Source: Papaver somniferum
Taxonomy: Eukaryota > Streptophyta > Magnoliopsida > Ranunculales > Papaveraceae
Assembly (NCBI RefSeq): GCF_003573695.1
Contig: NC_039361.1
Coordinates: 40,221,393 to 40,285,392, forward strand
DNA: 64,000 nucleotides
Direction of reading: 5' to 3'
In this document: positions 47,696-58,829 of the stretch, in pieces
How positions within the stretch are numbered: position 1 is the first letter of the stretch
Layout of the letters: each line of letters begins with the position of its first letter
The notes under the pieces: generated by a model
Database searches by the model: none
What the model saw: only the letters and a program-made list of their open reading frames with translations
Told to the model about the DNA's origin: nothing
Program-made: the position numbers and the translations under genes

Positions 47696-49314
47696 TCAAA
47701 AATCTCTAAAAATTGGAGTTTTGATATGCAAATATCCAAAATAAGAAAATAAAGATAAAAGACTTGAGAAATAAAAAGATAGAGATAGATACACAAAACC
47801 AGTGGGTTGCCTCCCATTTAGCGCTTGGTTTAAAGTCGTCAGCCCGACTTGCAAGTTGAATTCCCCATACACCAATAATCTGAAAAGTTGGGGATCCACC
47901 CATAGAACCTGTTTTGCAAATAATAACTTCACACAAACATTGGTACAATAAAGCAAAAGTGAAGCTATTTCCCAATAGAAGTTTCCCCCACACTTATTCT
48001 TGTCCACACTTGGAAGTGTATAAAGAACATAAAAATCAGGAACTTGTATGGTTTCTTCTTTGAAAACCTGCATAGTTTGAGAATCAAGCATCTCTAATGG
48101 AGGATATCGAGAAATAAAGTCATTCAACAATACTCTCGAAGAACATACATTCAAACCAATAAGAGGTAAAGGAGAAGAAACAATATGCAAAGGGTTAGAC
48201 AAACCTTTCACAATCTCTTGTATCACGGAATCCTCTTCATCCTTGAAAAACTCAAGTGAATTATTCACCTCTTGTATATCATGGTCCTCTATCAAACCTT
48301 GCAACCATTATTCGTCCGTTTCTACCTTAACCAAAATCTCGGCATTAACATCTTCATTACAATTCTTTGCAAGCTCAATTGGGTCTCCCACAATATTGGT
48401 CATAACGGTCTCATTCTCAACATACTCCTCTTTGTTGTAAGGTACATACTCCACTGGGGATTCAAGTCTCACCATAAGGAACTTTTTTAGAACACTCATT
48501 GCATCATCCTCAAGCTCTACCTTTTGAATAGGTTCTTGATCGTTATAAAGATCAATGCTCCAGTAAGCTATACTAGTGTCATCATATTCCTTTTCATCTT
48601 CACCTTGATCGCAAAAAGACTCCATTGTACACTCCTCAGGGATGTCACCATAAATTGGTTCAAGCGATGTACTTTCATAGTTATCGTCACTACCATAGTT
48701 AAAATAAGATTGGCTACCACTTCCCAAAGATTGGTCTTTCGCAGAATTTTGCATGTCCTCTTTGTATTCTTTAATGCCTTGTCTTAAAATGGAAATATCT
48801 TTTTGAAGCTCTTGGAGTGATCCATCCAAATTTTGAAAATAGTGTTCCATTTGTTGGTAAAGCTCGTTCGACAAGGAAAAAGTAGACTTACCTCAGTATT
48901 GCTAGGCCAATTATCTTCCCTTTGAATGGGCGAATGATCATGACTAAGATCAGAAATTGGGCCAAACATACTATGAGCACATTCGGTCGATGAAATTGGT
49001 TCCATGCTCGGTTGTCTACAAACTGACTCCATGCTGAGCATAAATTGTTGCATCTCATCTACCAAACTCGAAGGAATATGAATAGGAATACAAGTATCAT
49101 CCCCTCTTTGTGGTTGCTCACTTACATACCCACCATAAGAAGGTTGGAATGTATGAGAATAACTAAAAGGGTACGTGGAGTATTGATCATAACCAAAGGA
49201 TTGGTTTTGATGGTACTCCCCATAAGGGTGATAGTTGTCATGTTGTCGTTGAGGTTGATAACCGTACCCATTGTTCCAATATGCTCCGTCCATAGTAATT
49301 GGTACCTGAAACAA
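47696..49314 (-). pseudogene. Gag-like or accessory frame of a pol-less Athila/Tat-like element
   Basis: Three stacked frames (49314-48784, 48874-48308, 48304-47696) connect across one frameshift near 48890 and one in-frame TAA at 48308-48310, giving about 535 residues. The N-terminus is rich in Tyr, Gln, Asn and His (MDGAYWNNGYGYQPQ at 49291-49247), the middle is coiled and acidic, and the end reads ALNGRQPTGF near 47815. On DNA level the end carries a TGGGAGGCAACCC-type string, which is frequent near the 3' end of Athila/Tat interiors. No protease, RT or integrase is present. The function is unknown. Confidence 0.55.
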
Positions 49315-49420
49315 GAGTTCTCAAAACAAGGTTAAAAACCAGAAAATAAAAACAAAAACAAATACAAAACAAGACTAAAAACAAAAATAAGAAACCAAAA
49401 ACAAATGACAACCCGCTGCC

Positions 49421-49438
49421 TCCCCGGCAGCGGCGCCA
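49421..49438 (-). other. Primer-binding site, TGGCGCCGCTGCCGGGGA
   Basis: On the minus strand this lies five bases inside the LTR end at 49444. It has the TGGCGCC(G)..TGCCGGGGA form widespread in Athila and Tat elements (tRNA-Asp type). Confidence 0.85.
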
Positions 49439-49443
49439 AAATT

Positions 49444-50235
49444 TGATCGTTGTCGTAGGCGTCAAAAATAATTACACTTTCTTACTACTCAAAATATATA
49501 ATGAAGCAATGGCAAGAAAGGATCGTTCCCACAAAGGGGACTAGGTTGTCAATATGTTTCGGTATCTTATAAGTAACAAGGGCTTTTTCAGATTTTTATA
49601 AACTAAAATAAAATAAAAGCAAAGAAATAAATCACGCAAAGCAAGGATGTGAAAATGTTGGATAAAGGTTTCATCTTCATTAGCAAACAAGTTTTGAATG
49701 TATGATTAGAATTCGTATTTAATCCCGTTATCATCAAAAGCCCTAAAATACCTTATTGCAAGAGTACTCTGTAAATTTCCAAGTCATCAACACACACATT
49801 AGAGTTGCGTATGTTAATTCTACCTAAAGAGTAACCTAACGCCTTGCGCTAATTAAGTTCAATTCCTATGAGCATTAAGTTTAAGAAATAGACTAATCGA
49901 TGCAATTGTCATACATTGCGCATGACAATTCGGGGAAAGGTCAATTTCTACATATGATTACAAGAGTGTATCACTACAAACCGTAATCATATCATGCTAC
50001 TCGTATTCAAGGTGATCGCTCGATGATAAACCCTAAAATAGCTATAGATATGGATGCATGTTCAATCAATTCTAGACTTAACTAAACAAACATTCAATCA
50101 TATTGCAATACATCAATCATGAAATCATTATACGCAGTAGAAATCAAACAATAATATTGAGAGAAAACTAATTCATAAAATCCATAACTTGTTTTCAAAA
50201 TCCAACTACATCTTTAACCAATAAAATATCTAGCT
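49444..50235 (-). repeat. Partial 5' LTR next to the primer site
   Basis: The LTR end ACGATCA abuts the interior TTTTGGCGCC on the minus strand. The opposite LTR end is not found; the L1 sequence starts near 50237. No second LTR copy exists within the insert apart from a possible few dozen bases at 47361-47395 beyond the purine tract GTGTGGGGGAGTG. Confidence 0.6.
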
Positions 50236-50236
50236 C

Positions 50237-51141
50237 ATGTTCATGGAGTTCATAACAAGAAGAAAGAGAAAAGATTTCATGTTTATAAACCTTATAAAAC
50301 AAGTAGAAGCCTCCCTAATGGTTAAGGACCTGTGGTTGGTTTCAATTTTGGTGATGCGTTCTGAATTGTGGTATCAACGAAACAAGATGGTGTATGAGAA
50401 GAAAAATCCATGCTGGAATTTTTTCAAAAAGCGAGTTTTCAATCTCATCCATGATTACTCGTCAAGAATGAAGGGGTTTATGTTCAATATTGTTGAGGAT
50501 TTGCAGATTCTGAATTTTTCAGAGTTAAATGCCGAAGAGTGAATTTTGTGGAACCTGTGGAGTGCCGTCGGTATCCTCCTGTGCATAACAAACTTTTGTT
50601 GTGCTGCGACGGTGCTTCCAAGGGTAATCCGGGGGTTGCAGGGGCAGGAGTCGTTGCTAGGAATGCAAATTGTGAAGTGGTTGGCGCGATGTGCATTGGT
50701 CTTGGAGTTATTTCAAATTATATGGCAGAGCTGTATGGGATCCTTCTTGGGCTTGAATGGGCAGTTCAGTGGGGTTATAGAAATATTTTGATTCGGTCTG
50801 ATTCGTCTAGTGTGATAATAGCATTGGAGGAAGATAAGGTGCCCTGGTTTGCACAGCAAAGATGGGCTAATGCCAAGAGTCTTTACGATTCTATTATGTT
50901 TGTGCACACTTATCGTGAAGCAAATTTTGCGGCTGATAAAATGGCGAAGAGTGGATGTTTATTGGACTACGGTGTAAGGATAAATTATGTCGGCCGTCCA
51001 ACTTTTCTAAATTCAATTGAATTACCAAATGTATTTCATTTTCGATTTAAATAGTTTTGTGAGTTTTTGGGTTGTTGTGACCTCTTTTCTCACTAACTAT
51101 CTTTTAAATATTTTTATTTTCAATACAATTTTTGACTTATC
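50237..51141 (+). pseudogene. L1 LINE ORF2 C-terminus with RNase H domain, 5'-truncated
   Basis: The first frame (50237-50542) reads the zf-RVT-type tail with LWYQRNKMVYE and YSSRMKG. After a one-base shift the second (50539-51054) is an RNase H domain with CDGASKGNPGVAGAG (first Asp), MAELYGILLGLEWA (Glu), IRSDSSSVI (Asp) and REANFAADKMAKSG (last Asp). This gene order is that of plant L1 elements. A short 3' UTR and poly(A) follow. Confidence 0.88.
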
Positions 51142-51154
51142 AAAAAAAAAAAAA

Positions 51155-51170
51155 TCTCACACAGGTGAAC
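51155..51170. repeat. Right 16-bp target duplication of the gypsy/L1 insertion
   Basis: TCTCACACAGGTGAAC directly follows the A13 tract. Confidence 0.85.
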
Positions 51171-51249
51171 CGCAGGTCGGATCTTTCATTGCAGTCATTA
51201 AAATTTCAACAAACAAAAAGAACCCGTAATCTGACTTAATTCACAGGGG

Positions 51250-51390
51250 AAAAGGTTTAAAGTCTGTCAGAATGGTATTACAATTTGATGCCAGCAGCTC
51301 GGGAAGAATTGCCAGTCAGAGAGACCAATTTGAAAGTTCCCAGCCGTGAGGCCGGCTCTGTATAGAAACCCGGAACGACAATCAGACAAT
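51250..51390. repeat. Dispersed repeat, related to 31240-31400
   Basis: It shares GAGACCAATTT, CCCAGCCGTGAGGCC and AGAAACC blocks in the same order. It lies 3' of the intact P450. The remainder of 51171-51571 shows nothing recognisable. Confidence 0.6.
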
Positions 51391-51571
51391 CAGCCACAAA
51401 TTGCGCAAAAGCGGTGCAGTTAAATTCAAACTTCAGTAAATGAGAAGGAAACAAAATGCATTCTTTCTGAATATAGGGTATTAACGTGGGAATGAAATGA
51501 TTTGCACAACATCAAATTAATTACAACCACCAAAAACTACTATGCATTATCAAATGGCCAGACAAGATTTC

Positions 51572-53625
51572 CTAAGCATAGAGAGACGGGTCAGATAGAC
51601 GTGGAGTAGGGACAGCTACCAGTGGTTCTGCTTTCTTCAATACAATTCCAAACTTTTCGTCGAGATTTAACTTACCAGAGCTCGGTATATTCCATTCAAA
51701 CAAATGCACAAGGGTTGCTAGTTCAAACATAACCATTCTCTCGGCCATAGTTATTCCTGCACATATCCTTCGGCCTGATCCGAACGGGAAATACTTGAAA
51801 TCGTTACCACTGAAATCACATTCTCCATTGAAAAATCTATCTGGGTTGAACTCTGTTGGGTTCACCCAAATTGAAGGATCTCTATGTATCTCCCATACGT
51901 TAACGAAAACCCTTGACCCTTTCGGGATGAAATAACCGCCCACGGTGCAAGATGAGCTCGGACAATGAGGGACCAAGAGTGGGAGCGCTGGATGTAAACG
52001 TAACACCTCTTTCATTACAGACTGCAAGTAGTGAAGTTGAGGGAGGTGTGATTCTTCTACACTCTTATCTTTACCTACAACTCTATCCAATTCCTCTTGA
52101 GCTTTCCTCATTGTTTCCGGTTTGTTCATTAGCTCGGCTATACCCCATTCAACAGTGTTTGACGTTGTTTCAGTTCCACCCACAACCATATCCTGTTCAA
52201 AGTATAAATGAAATGAAATGAGTCAATATCATTCTAGAAATATAACTTAACTAATCAGTTTTTGAACCAATTTATATGGAGCACCATACCATTAGTAGGG
52301 ACTTGAGGTGATTCATTGTGAATGGCACTTTGGAATCTTCGTCATCCTTCAACTTCAACAGAAGTTGCAGAAAATCTTTGCTACTCTCTTCTTCACCTTC
52401 TTCAGTTTTTAGGCGTTGCTCTATCAACGAATCAAATATTTTATCAAACCTTAAAAACTGTACATGTATCTTCTTTTCAATTCCCTGTACATCAAACCGA
52501 GCCAAACTTGGAAAAAAGTCTGAAACATTAGGTGCACCCAGAAGTGCAGTCATCTCGGAAACAACTTGTCTAAACTCTGCACCTATTTTAGTTCGACCAT
52601 CACCCTTTAATGTACCTCCCCACATCATGCTCGTAATCACGTTAAGTATAGTCAAAAACATTTGTTCACCAACATCAACTGGAGACCCAATCTTGCTATG
52701 AATATGTTGCACCAATCTTCTTACCTATCAAAATCGATCAAAGAAGATAAGCTCGACATTTTTTTCAAAACACCCGACATAAGAATAATTATAGTAAAAC
52801 AGTAAAATATTGGGTGATCATACCAACAGTGAAATCATTGTGTGATCAGTAAAATCACTGTATTATACTGATCAACATCCCATTTTCCTTGTATTTTTAT
52901 TCTCATACCCTATTTACACCAAACCGTGGGATCAAATATACTGTTTATCCTCACCTTGTCCTCAGATCCTTACAGAATTCAAGATGTAGAAAATTTCAGA
53001 AACTACCAAATTCTCTACCACTACCAAAAACTGGGTTTACATTTTGAAAGGAAACAAATTCAAGATGTAGAAAATTTCTAGCTGAATTTACCTCTTTATG
53101 ACGAAGTGAATGAACTGCATCCATAGAATGATTACTAAGCATTTCCCGAACACAAACTTTTCTCAACATTCTCCATTCCAGTCCATAAGGTGTCCATACA
53201 ATATCTTGACCACCATAAGTAACAGCTCTACCAGCCACAGGAACATCACGATTGGCAAATATCGTATCGTGATCTTTCAATACTTCTTTAGCTAGAGATG
53301 GTGAACTAATTACAATACCCAATTTATTACCAAGTTGAAGCTTATAAATTGGACCAAATTTCTGAGCTAAATCAGCAAAATAAGTATGTAGCTCAGGATC
53401 TAAAAAGGGTAAGCTGCCCAGTAACGGTACGCCACGAGGACCTGGTGGTAATTGTTGGTCTGGTTTCTTCTTTTTGAGTATCCATCTGATGCTAAGAAGA
53501 ATAGAGAAAACTAAAATGGGTATTGAGAGATAGAAAGTTGACCTGATGTTTGGATTATCATGATGAATTAGACTAGATGTGTAAGTTGTAATCTGGAGGA
53601 AGCTGGATGCTCTTGTTTTGATCAT
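51572..53625 (-). CDS. CYP706-family cytochrome P450, intact, three exons
   Basis: Exons 53625-53092, 52724-52290 and 52192-51572 splice in phase at GT..AG borders to 529 residues, the usual length for the family. Landmarks are a hydrophobic anchor (residues about 30-50), QQLPPGPRGVPLLG hinge, VCVREML in helix C, the I-helix VGGTETT (acid-Thr pair for O2 activation), the K-helix EVLR, FNPDRF, and the heme loop FPFGSGRRICAG with its Cys ligand. Such enzymes sit on the ER and use NADPH-P450 reductase. Known CYP706 members oxidise sesquiterpenes, monoterpenes or flavonoid-type substrates, and the substrate here cannot be told from sequence. Start chosen at MIKTRAS, conserved with the disrupted paralogue; the frame extends upstream without support. 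A close decayed paralogue lies at 42674-44964. Confidence 0.93.
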
Positions 53626-54449
53626 AATTTTTTCTCCTATGGGTTTTGAGAGAAATAGAGAAGTGATCTTTCTTTTATCTCTTTTCTGAGTTCTCTCTAA
53701 ATGTGTACTGGAAAAGAGATGAGTTTGACTAGATGAGGAATGCTGCAAGGAGACAAAGCGGAGGTTTTTAACTTTATTGCAACTAGAGAGAATCATCTTG
53801 CCAATGGAAACATCTAAAAGTAAGTTTTTGGACTTTATTGCATACAGAGGAATCTTTTTGGCAATAGAAGCCGGACCTATATTTTTGTCTTGATGGTAAA
53901 CTGAAATTCTATTTCATCAGGACTTGCCGACACCTAGATGGACGGTGGTGTATGGACGGCATCGCATTTGTTGAAAGGGAGTCAGACGAGAATTTCTTTA
54001 AGGTATACAAAGGTATCAAAACTTGTATAATGACAAAAGAAGACAACACAGGGCTATGTTTATTTATTCATATTTTTCAGATTCAAAATGCTGTTCATAT
54101 AATAAAAGATAATGCTGGTGTGGTGTTGAACTTCTTAAAGATATTATTTTTTAATATGCTTCCAAACAAATTCATTATAGTAAAAGCAATACCTGGAGTT
54201 GGAAGGACTTACCTGTTTCGCAATGGACCACTCGTGGCCTAAGATGGTAAGATGATAAGCCAGCCACTGAAATACCTTAAATGGGATGGGAACCTGTCCA
54301 TCTGACAGAAAACAATAATGAACTGTGCGAGGAAGGTTAATATTTCTGGGAAACCATATGGTATTGGCATTACATAAGTGACACAAGTCTTACATTCAAT
54401 AGTACAACAATTGGTACAAAATCATGATTGAATATGAATATTTCTGAAT
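53626..54449. other. Intergenic region between P450 and hAT-derived gene
   Basis: This holds the P450 5' leader and promoter and the 3' flank of the hAT-like gene. Plus frames (for example 53952-54242) match no family. GTTTTT..GACTTTATTGCA phrases repeat at 53765 and 53826. Confidence 0.4.
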
Positions 54450-57076
54450 TTAATCATAATCTGAAGGGCAATCCACGCATTCAAAAGACAAATTCTCTAA
54501 CCATGAATCATCTAAGAGAAGAGATGAAGATTCTGACTCTGTTGGCCATTCAGAACTAACATCTATCTCATCATAAATGACTGGTTTAGATTTTCCACCC
54601 CTAGTTTGAGTAATAGCCTGCAACTGCAAATTGCAGTGCACAAAAACCAAGTCATTGAACTTCTCTTGCTCCATCCTGTTTCTCTTTTTGGTATGTATGT
54701 TCTCGAAGGTGCTCCAATTCCATCTGCACCAGTAAGAACTGCAAGGCTGACAAAGTATCCGTAATGCAGCTTTTTGCAACGTAGGGACTTCATAACCATA
54801 CCCTGCCCACCAGTCACCTGAGAATGGAAATCAAAATAGCTTATAATTCAAGAATTCAAGGAGACACTGAAATCAGGAAGGATGCCAAAAACAAGACGTG
54901 CTTGCCACCAAAACAATAGATGGGGTCATCATGGGAGGTCTAGAGTCTCTAGACTGACACACACACACACACACACACAAAAAAAAAAAAGCATATTGAT
55001 CTGAGATGTGGAAGTATATGCCATGCGCACCCCCAACCATATAATTTCTAGTCAGGGTAAGTTACTTGTGCATGCTGGTGAATAGGAGCATGATTTAAGA
55101 GTGTTAAATGCAAAATTACCCATGTTTAATGTAAGGCATGGAAACCTACCATAATTGGCAGTTGTTATTTAGGGTATAACATAATATGGTCGAAGTTTCC
55201 CATTTCTTTAACTATCTAAACATTCAATTGTAACAATCTGTGGACATCCTTGATGAAATCACAATAACGTGTGCACCAAAACTGTGTAACAGCATATCAA
55301 AAAAATTTGTCTTCCCAGCCTTCACCATTAAAATTAGAATTCTTCCTAGGAGATGAAAAGCTAATAGAAAAAAACCTTCAGAGTTCAATAGTTATGAAAC
55401 AAACCTGGGGAATTGAGAGTCCTTCCCAGAACTGCAAATTCACTTCCGAGAGCTCCTTGTGCATTGATATACATAGGGTGTTCCCTAGTGAATTCAGTTT
55501 TATCTTTATCTCCAATAACCATCTTCATCATGGCCTCTTGAAAACCGTTCCTCATCTTCAAATCAATCTTAAAACTTGGGTTATAAAATATAGAGGGATT
55601 AAGAAAAGCTGCGGCTGCATGCAAGGGAGACTGGAACTGTATATTCCATCTTTCGTCAATAATATCCCAAATTGGTTTATATTTTCCTTCAAGGCCATTA
55701 TAATAAGCCTTGATTTGAACTTTTGCCCTGTCAATACCCTCGTATATGTAACCCATAGCAGGCATATCCCCATCTACAATCCTCAAAACTTTAACAAGTG
55801 GATCTGACACATTCAAGGCTTCATGTGCCAACTTCCAAAACTTATCCAAATACAAAAGTGACTTAATCGCTTGGGCATCGTGTCTTCTACTGTACGCAGA
55901 TGATGACCAGTCTGTATGTGAGAACATATGCTTTAAATTGTCCTCTTCAACCACAATCGATCTTAACGACAAGAAATGGGTCACAAATCTAGTTATTCTT
56001 GGTCTAAGCAACTCTCTTCCACCAGTAAACTTTCTCATCATGTTCAGTACCCATGCATGGCTATATATGTATCTGGTGATAGTCCCTGCTTCCTCCAATA
56101 CCTCACTCACCCATTCTAGCTTACTGATATCTTCAAGCATTTTATCGATGCACTGAGAAGCACAAGGAGACCAAAATAATGAAGTGTATTTGGACATGAG
56201 AAGTCGTCCAGCATAAAGATAACTAGCTGCACTATCTGTAATTACTTGAACAACATTTTCCACCCCTATCTCCAAAACAACTGACTCCAGCAGCCCAAAC
56301 AAGAACTGAGCATCATCGGCATGGGCTGAAATATCAACCGATTTAAGAAAGAACGTGCCTTTTGGACATGTAACAGAAAATACTACAAGGGATTTGGTGC
56401 TGCCGTCTGACCAGCTATCAGACAAAATTGTACAACCAGTTTCTGTTAACGCATCCCTAAAGTTCTTACAGCTATCAGCGATTTCACATTTCGCCTTCTC
56501 CAAGAGGGAGGATCTCAAATTCTCATAACTTGGGCCCTTGTACCCTACTCCACAATCCGCTACAGCATTCACCATTTCCTGATAATACATTGATTTAGAA
56601 GCACTAAAAGGAATAGAGTTATGAAAGAAAAACAAAGCGATCTTTTTATCAGCGTAGTCATGCTTTTTCTTTTCAGCATCCTCGACGTCGGGATGGGCAC
56701 TAGGTGAAGGGCGTGGAAATATCAAAGGAGGACACGTGCTACCATTTTGCCCACTGGATGCAGGATTGGGGCGGAAACCATCACTATCTGAAGAGCTATT
56801 TTCTGGAGCATTATTGATTGCATAATCATCTACCTTAGATTTTTTCGGATTTTTCTGTTTCTTAGGAGTTCCTACGATTTGTCGTATCGCATCCCTCACA
56901 TTATCTGCAACCTCGGTGCAGGGCACTATGTCTTTGTTCTTGATTTGTGCCAAATGAAATTTCATGCGATAAACACCTCCACTATATTCTCTTTGACAAT
57001 AGTTACATCTAACTTTCTGTTTTGCTGCATCAATCAAAACACAGTGCTCCCAACACGCATCTCTTCCTCTGACCAT
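54450..57076 (-). CDS. hAT transposase-like protein (BED finger, DUF659, dimerisation domain)
   Basis: Two coding exons, 57076-55405 and 54817-54450, splice in phase (CCAG|GT..AG|GT) to 679 residues with no stop. The N-terminus has a BED-type zinc finger (RCNYCQREYSGG..RMKFHL); a basic linker follows; then a DUF659/transposase core with ILSDSWSDG and VITDSAASY and the SPCASQCIDKM motif. The last exon holds the hAT dimerisation helix (CSSYWCRWNWSTFENIH, NDLVFVHCNLQL). Such proteins are either active hAT transposases or domesticated regulators. No hAT terminal repeats flank it here, and an acceptor (TTGCAG) four bases before the ATG pairs with a donor near 57919, implying a 5'-UTR intron. Both facts favour a host-retained gene. 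A damaged copy is at 29036-29530. Confidence 0.88.
54957..54979. repeat. (AC)n microsatellite followed by A-run
   Basis: About 11 AC units followed by A12, inside the intron of the hAT-like gene. Confidence 0.9.
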
Positions 57077-58135
57077 AGTCCTGCAATAATTAATGACATT
57101 TAGCTTGATCAAACTTTTGCAGCAAAACAAGATAAACAACTACACCCATGGAGGAATAAGTGCACCCTTTGACTAATCTACCTTTATTTGTGCAATAATT
57201 AGCAATTGCGAAAAATAGTCTACCACTCTATCAGTCTATCTGCATTTTCATTCTTCACAAGTGGAAGAATTTACTCTTACACCATTTATTTTAACGGGTC
57301 ATTTTAGCAGGTACGTTTATATACTACTAAGGAGAACAATAGTACTACTTGCAAGGGGAACTGGTAATTCCTTCAACGACTAGGAAACAAGGAAAGTTTA
57401 AAATTAGAAACACAATTCGACTTTCCAAAGTCGCTTTCTTGTACAAGTATTCTCACTCATTAACTTATTGCTCCATGACCCATCCTAGGTATAGAAAGAA
57501 TCAGCCACAGGATTTCTAGTTGAGCTTATTAGACCCTTAGGGGATATATTTTGAAGCATTGAAGCCATTACAACAACTTACTCCCAATGTTTTAGTATCA
57601 ACACTCACATTTCCCCCCACTAAAACTTGTTTACAGTGACCTAACCTATGAAAATGAATTTCAAACTAAAAAAACAAATGAAGAACTTTTTAATTATGCC
57701 TAATATTCAAAAGAAAAATGTCATACTCAGTGAAAGATGAGTTAAATCGTGTAAAACTTCTTCAAATTTACACTTGAGATCAAAACTAGATTTAATGGTA
57801 AATGCAAAATCAGTGGCATTTTTATATTTTACCCTGTTGTAGTACTGTATTAACGATTTTAACATGGCATCTCCAAAACCCTAGAAATAAAGGGGGAAAT
57901 GAAAGAGAGAGATTTTACCTGATTTTGAGAGAGACGGAAATGCGTGACGAGGTTGTTGATGGAATTCTGAGTTTCTTCTTGAAGAAGCTGATGAGAGAGT
58001 AAAGAGAAGCTCAGGGAAGATTGTCTGAAACTCTCAGGTGGAAGACGATGAGGCGAGGAAATTGAAAACCACGGCGATATTAATGGAAAACCAGACTCAA
58101 GAGTAGTATAATCGTACTTGTATGTCACGTGCGCG
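57077..58135 (-). promoter_or_regulatory. 5'-UTR intron, leader and promoter of the hAT-like gene
   Basis: On the minus strand, a purine/pyrimidine leader (about 58100-57920) ends in CTCAAAATCAG|GTAAAATC, a good splice donor. The matching acceptor is TTATTGCAG at about 57081. The intron would be 0.84 kb. No coding frame of note lies between, and the frame 57859-58128 is the leader. A TATA box was not pinned down. Confidence 0.5.
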
Positions 58136-58223
58136 TGATTGTGGAGGAGGGTAAAGTGGTGCTAGCGTGAGCATGACAACACGATGGGCGCATTTCCAAT
58201 GGACTACATTTGGGTCTTGAATC

Positions 58224-58732
58224 TAGGTGTGAGCATTTGGCCCGTAATCCGTGGATTTAACCGAGACCAACCGTATTTTTGTGGATGGATGTCCGGATCG
58301 TTCGCTACGAGATTGGATGCGGACGAAATTTTTGAAATCCAATGGATTATGGATTGGCACGGATACAACCATGAAAATCCATTGGACATCCATACCAGTT
58401 AGATTAAAGACATTTATATATCCTTGGAAAATATATTAGATAGTTTAGGAATTTTTAAGGTGTTTGTTTGGAGTGTTGTCCATGGCACTTTTATATTTTA
58501 GATACGTATATAGAATGTGCAATAACTATAAAAAGTCATCTATGTTGGCTTTATTTTTTCATTATAAATTTTAATTAAAACAAATCCATTGGATTATTTG
58601 TACCCAATCCGTTCATCCATGCATCAATTGGATGCTGGATCGGATGCGGATGCTAAATTGGAAATCCGTAATGTATTGGATTGGATGCGGATGAGGTAAA
58701 AACCGGTCCATACCGGCCCATGCTCACCCCTA
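58224..58732. mobile_element. hAT-type MITE, 509 bp, with perfect 8-bp target duplication
   Basis: The left end TAGGTGTGAGCATTTGGCC mirrors the right end TAGGGGTGAGCATGGGCC. CTTGAATC is duplicated at 58216-58223 and 58733-58740. The interior has ATCCGGATCGGATGCGGAT-like words in both orientations. Frames across it are not genes. Confidence 0.9.
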
Positions 58733-58829
58733 CTTGAATCTGACTTCCTTGTTTTTGTTTTCTTTAAGGCCCAAACAAAGAAAATTAAAGAAGAAAAGAA
58801 AGCTTACTTTGCAATAGGTGGGTAGTATC

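Larger units (their letters stand above)
47361..51154 (+). mobile_element. LINE-type insertion: antisense gypsy-like sequence joined to an L1 3' end
   Basis: A 3,794-bp insert between perfect 16-bp direct repeats and ending in A13 (51142-51154) is the signature of L1 retrotransposition. Only about the last 0.9 kb (50237-51141) is L1. The preceding 2.9 kb is a pol-less gypsy-like sequence in the opposite orientation, with primer site and partial LTR. Either the L1 copied a chimeric RNA, or the reverse transcriptase switched template, or a gypsy element inside an older L1 copy later lost its ends. Confidence 0.7.

Noticed and set aside
50484..50907. Minus frames over the L1 RNase H region
   Set aside because: Shadow of the RNase H frame on the plus strand.
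47361..51154. Simple nested gypsy element in a complete L1
   Set aside because: Only one partial LTR is visible, and the left edge of the insert shows no L1 sequence I could recognise. I kept it as an alternative, not as the main reading.
55271..55807. 178-codon plus frame across the exon-intron border of the hAT-like gene
   Set aside because: Shadow of the minus-strand exon; no domain.
24578..57076. Metabolic gene cluster of P450s
   Set aside because: Only one P450 is intact, all three belong to one family, and no terpene synthase, methyltransferase or other partner enzyme is present. A local tandem duplication explains it better.
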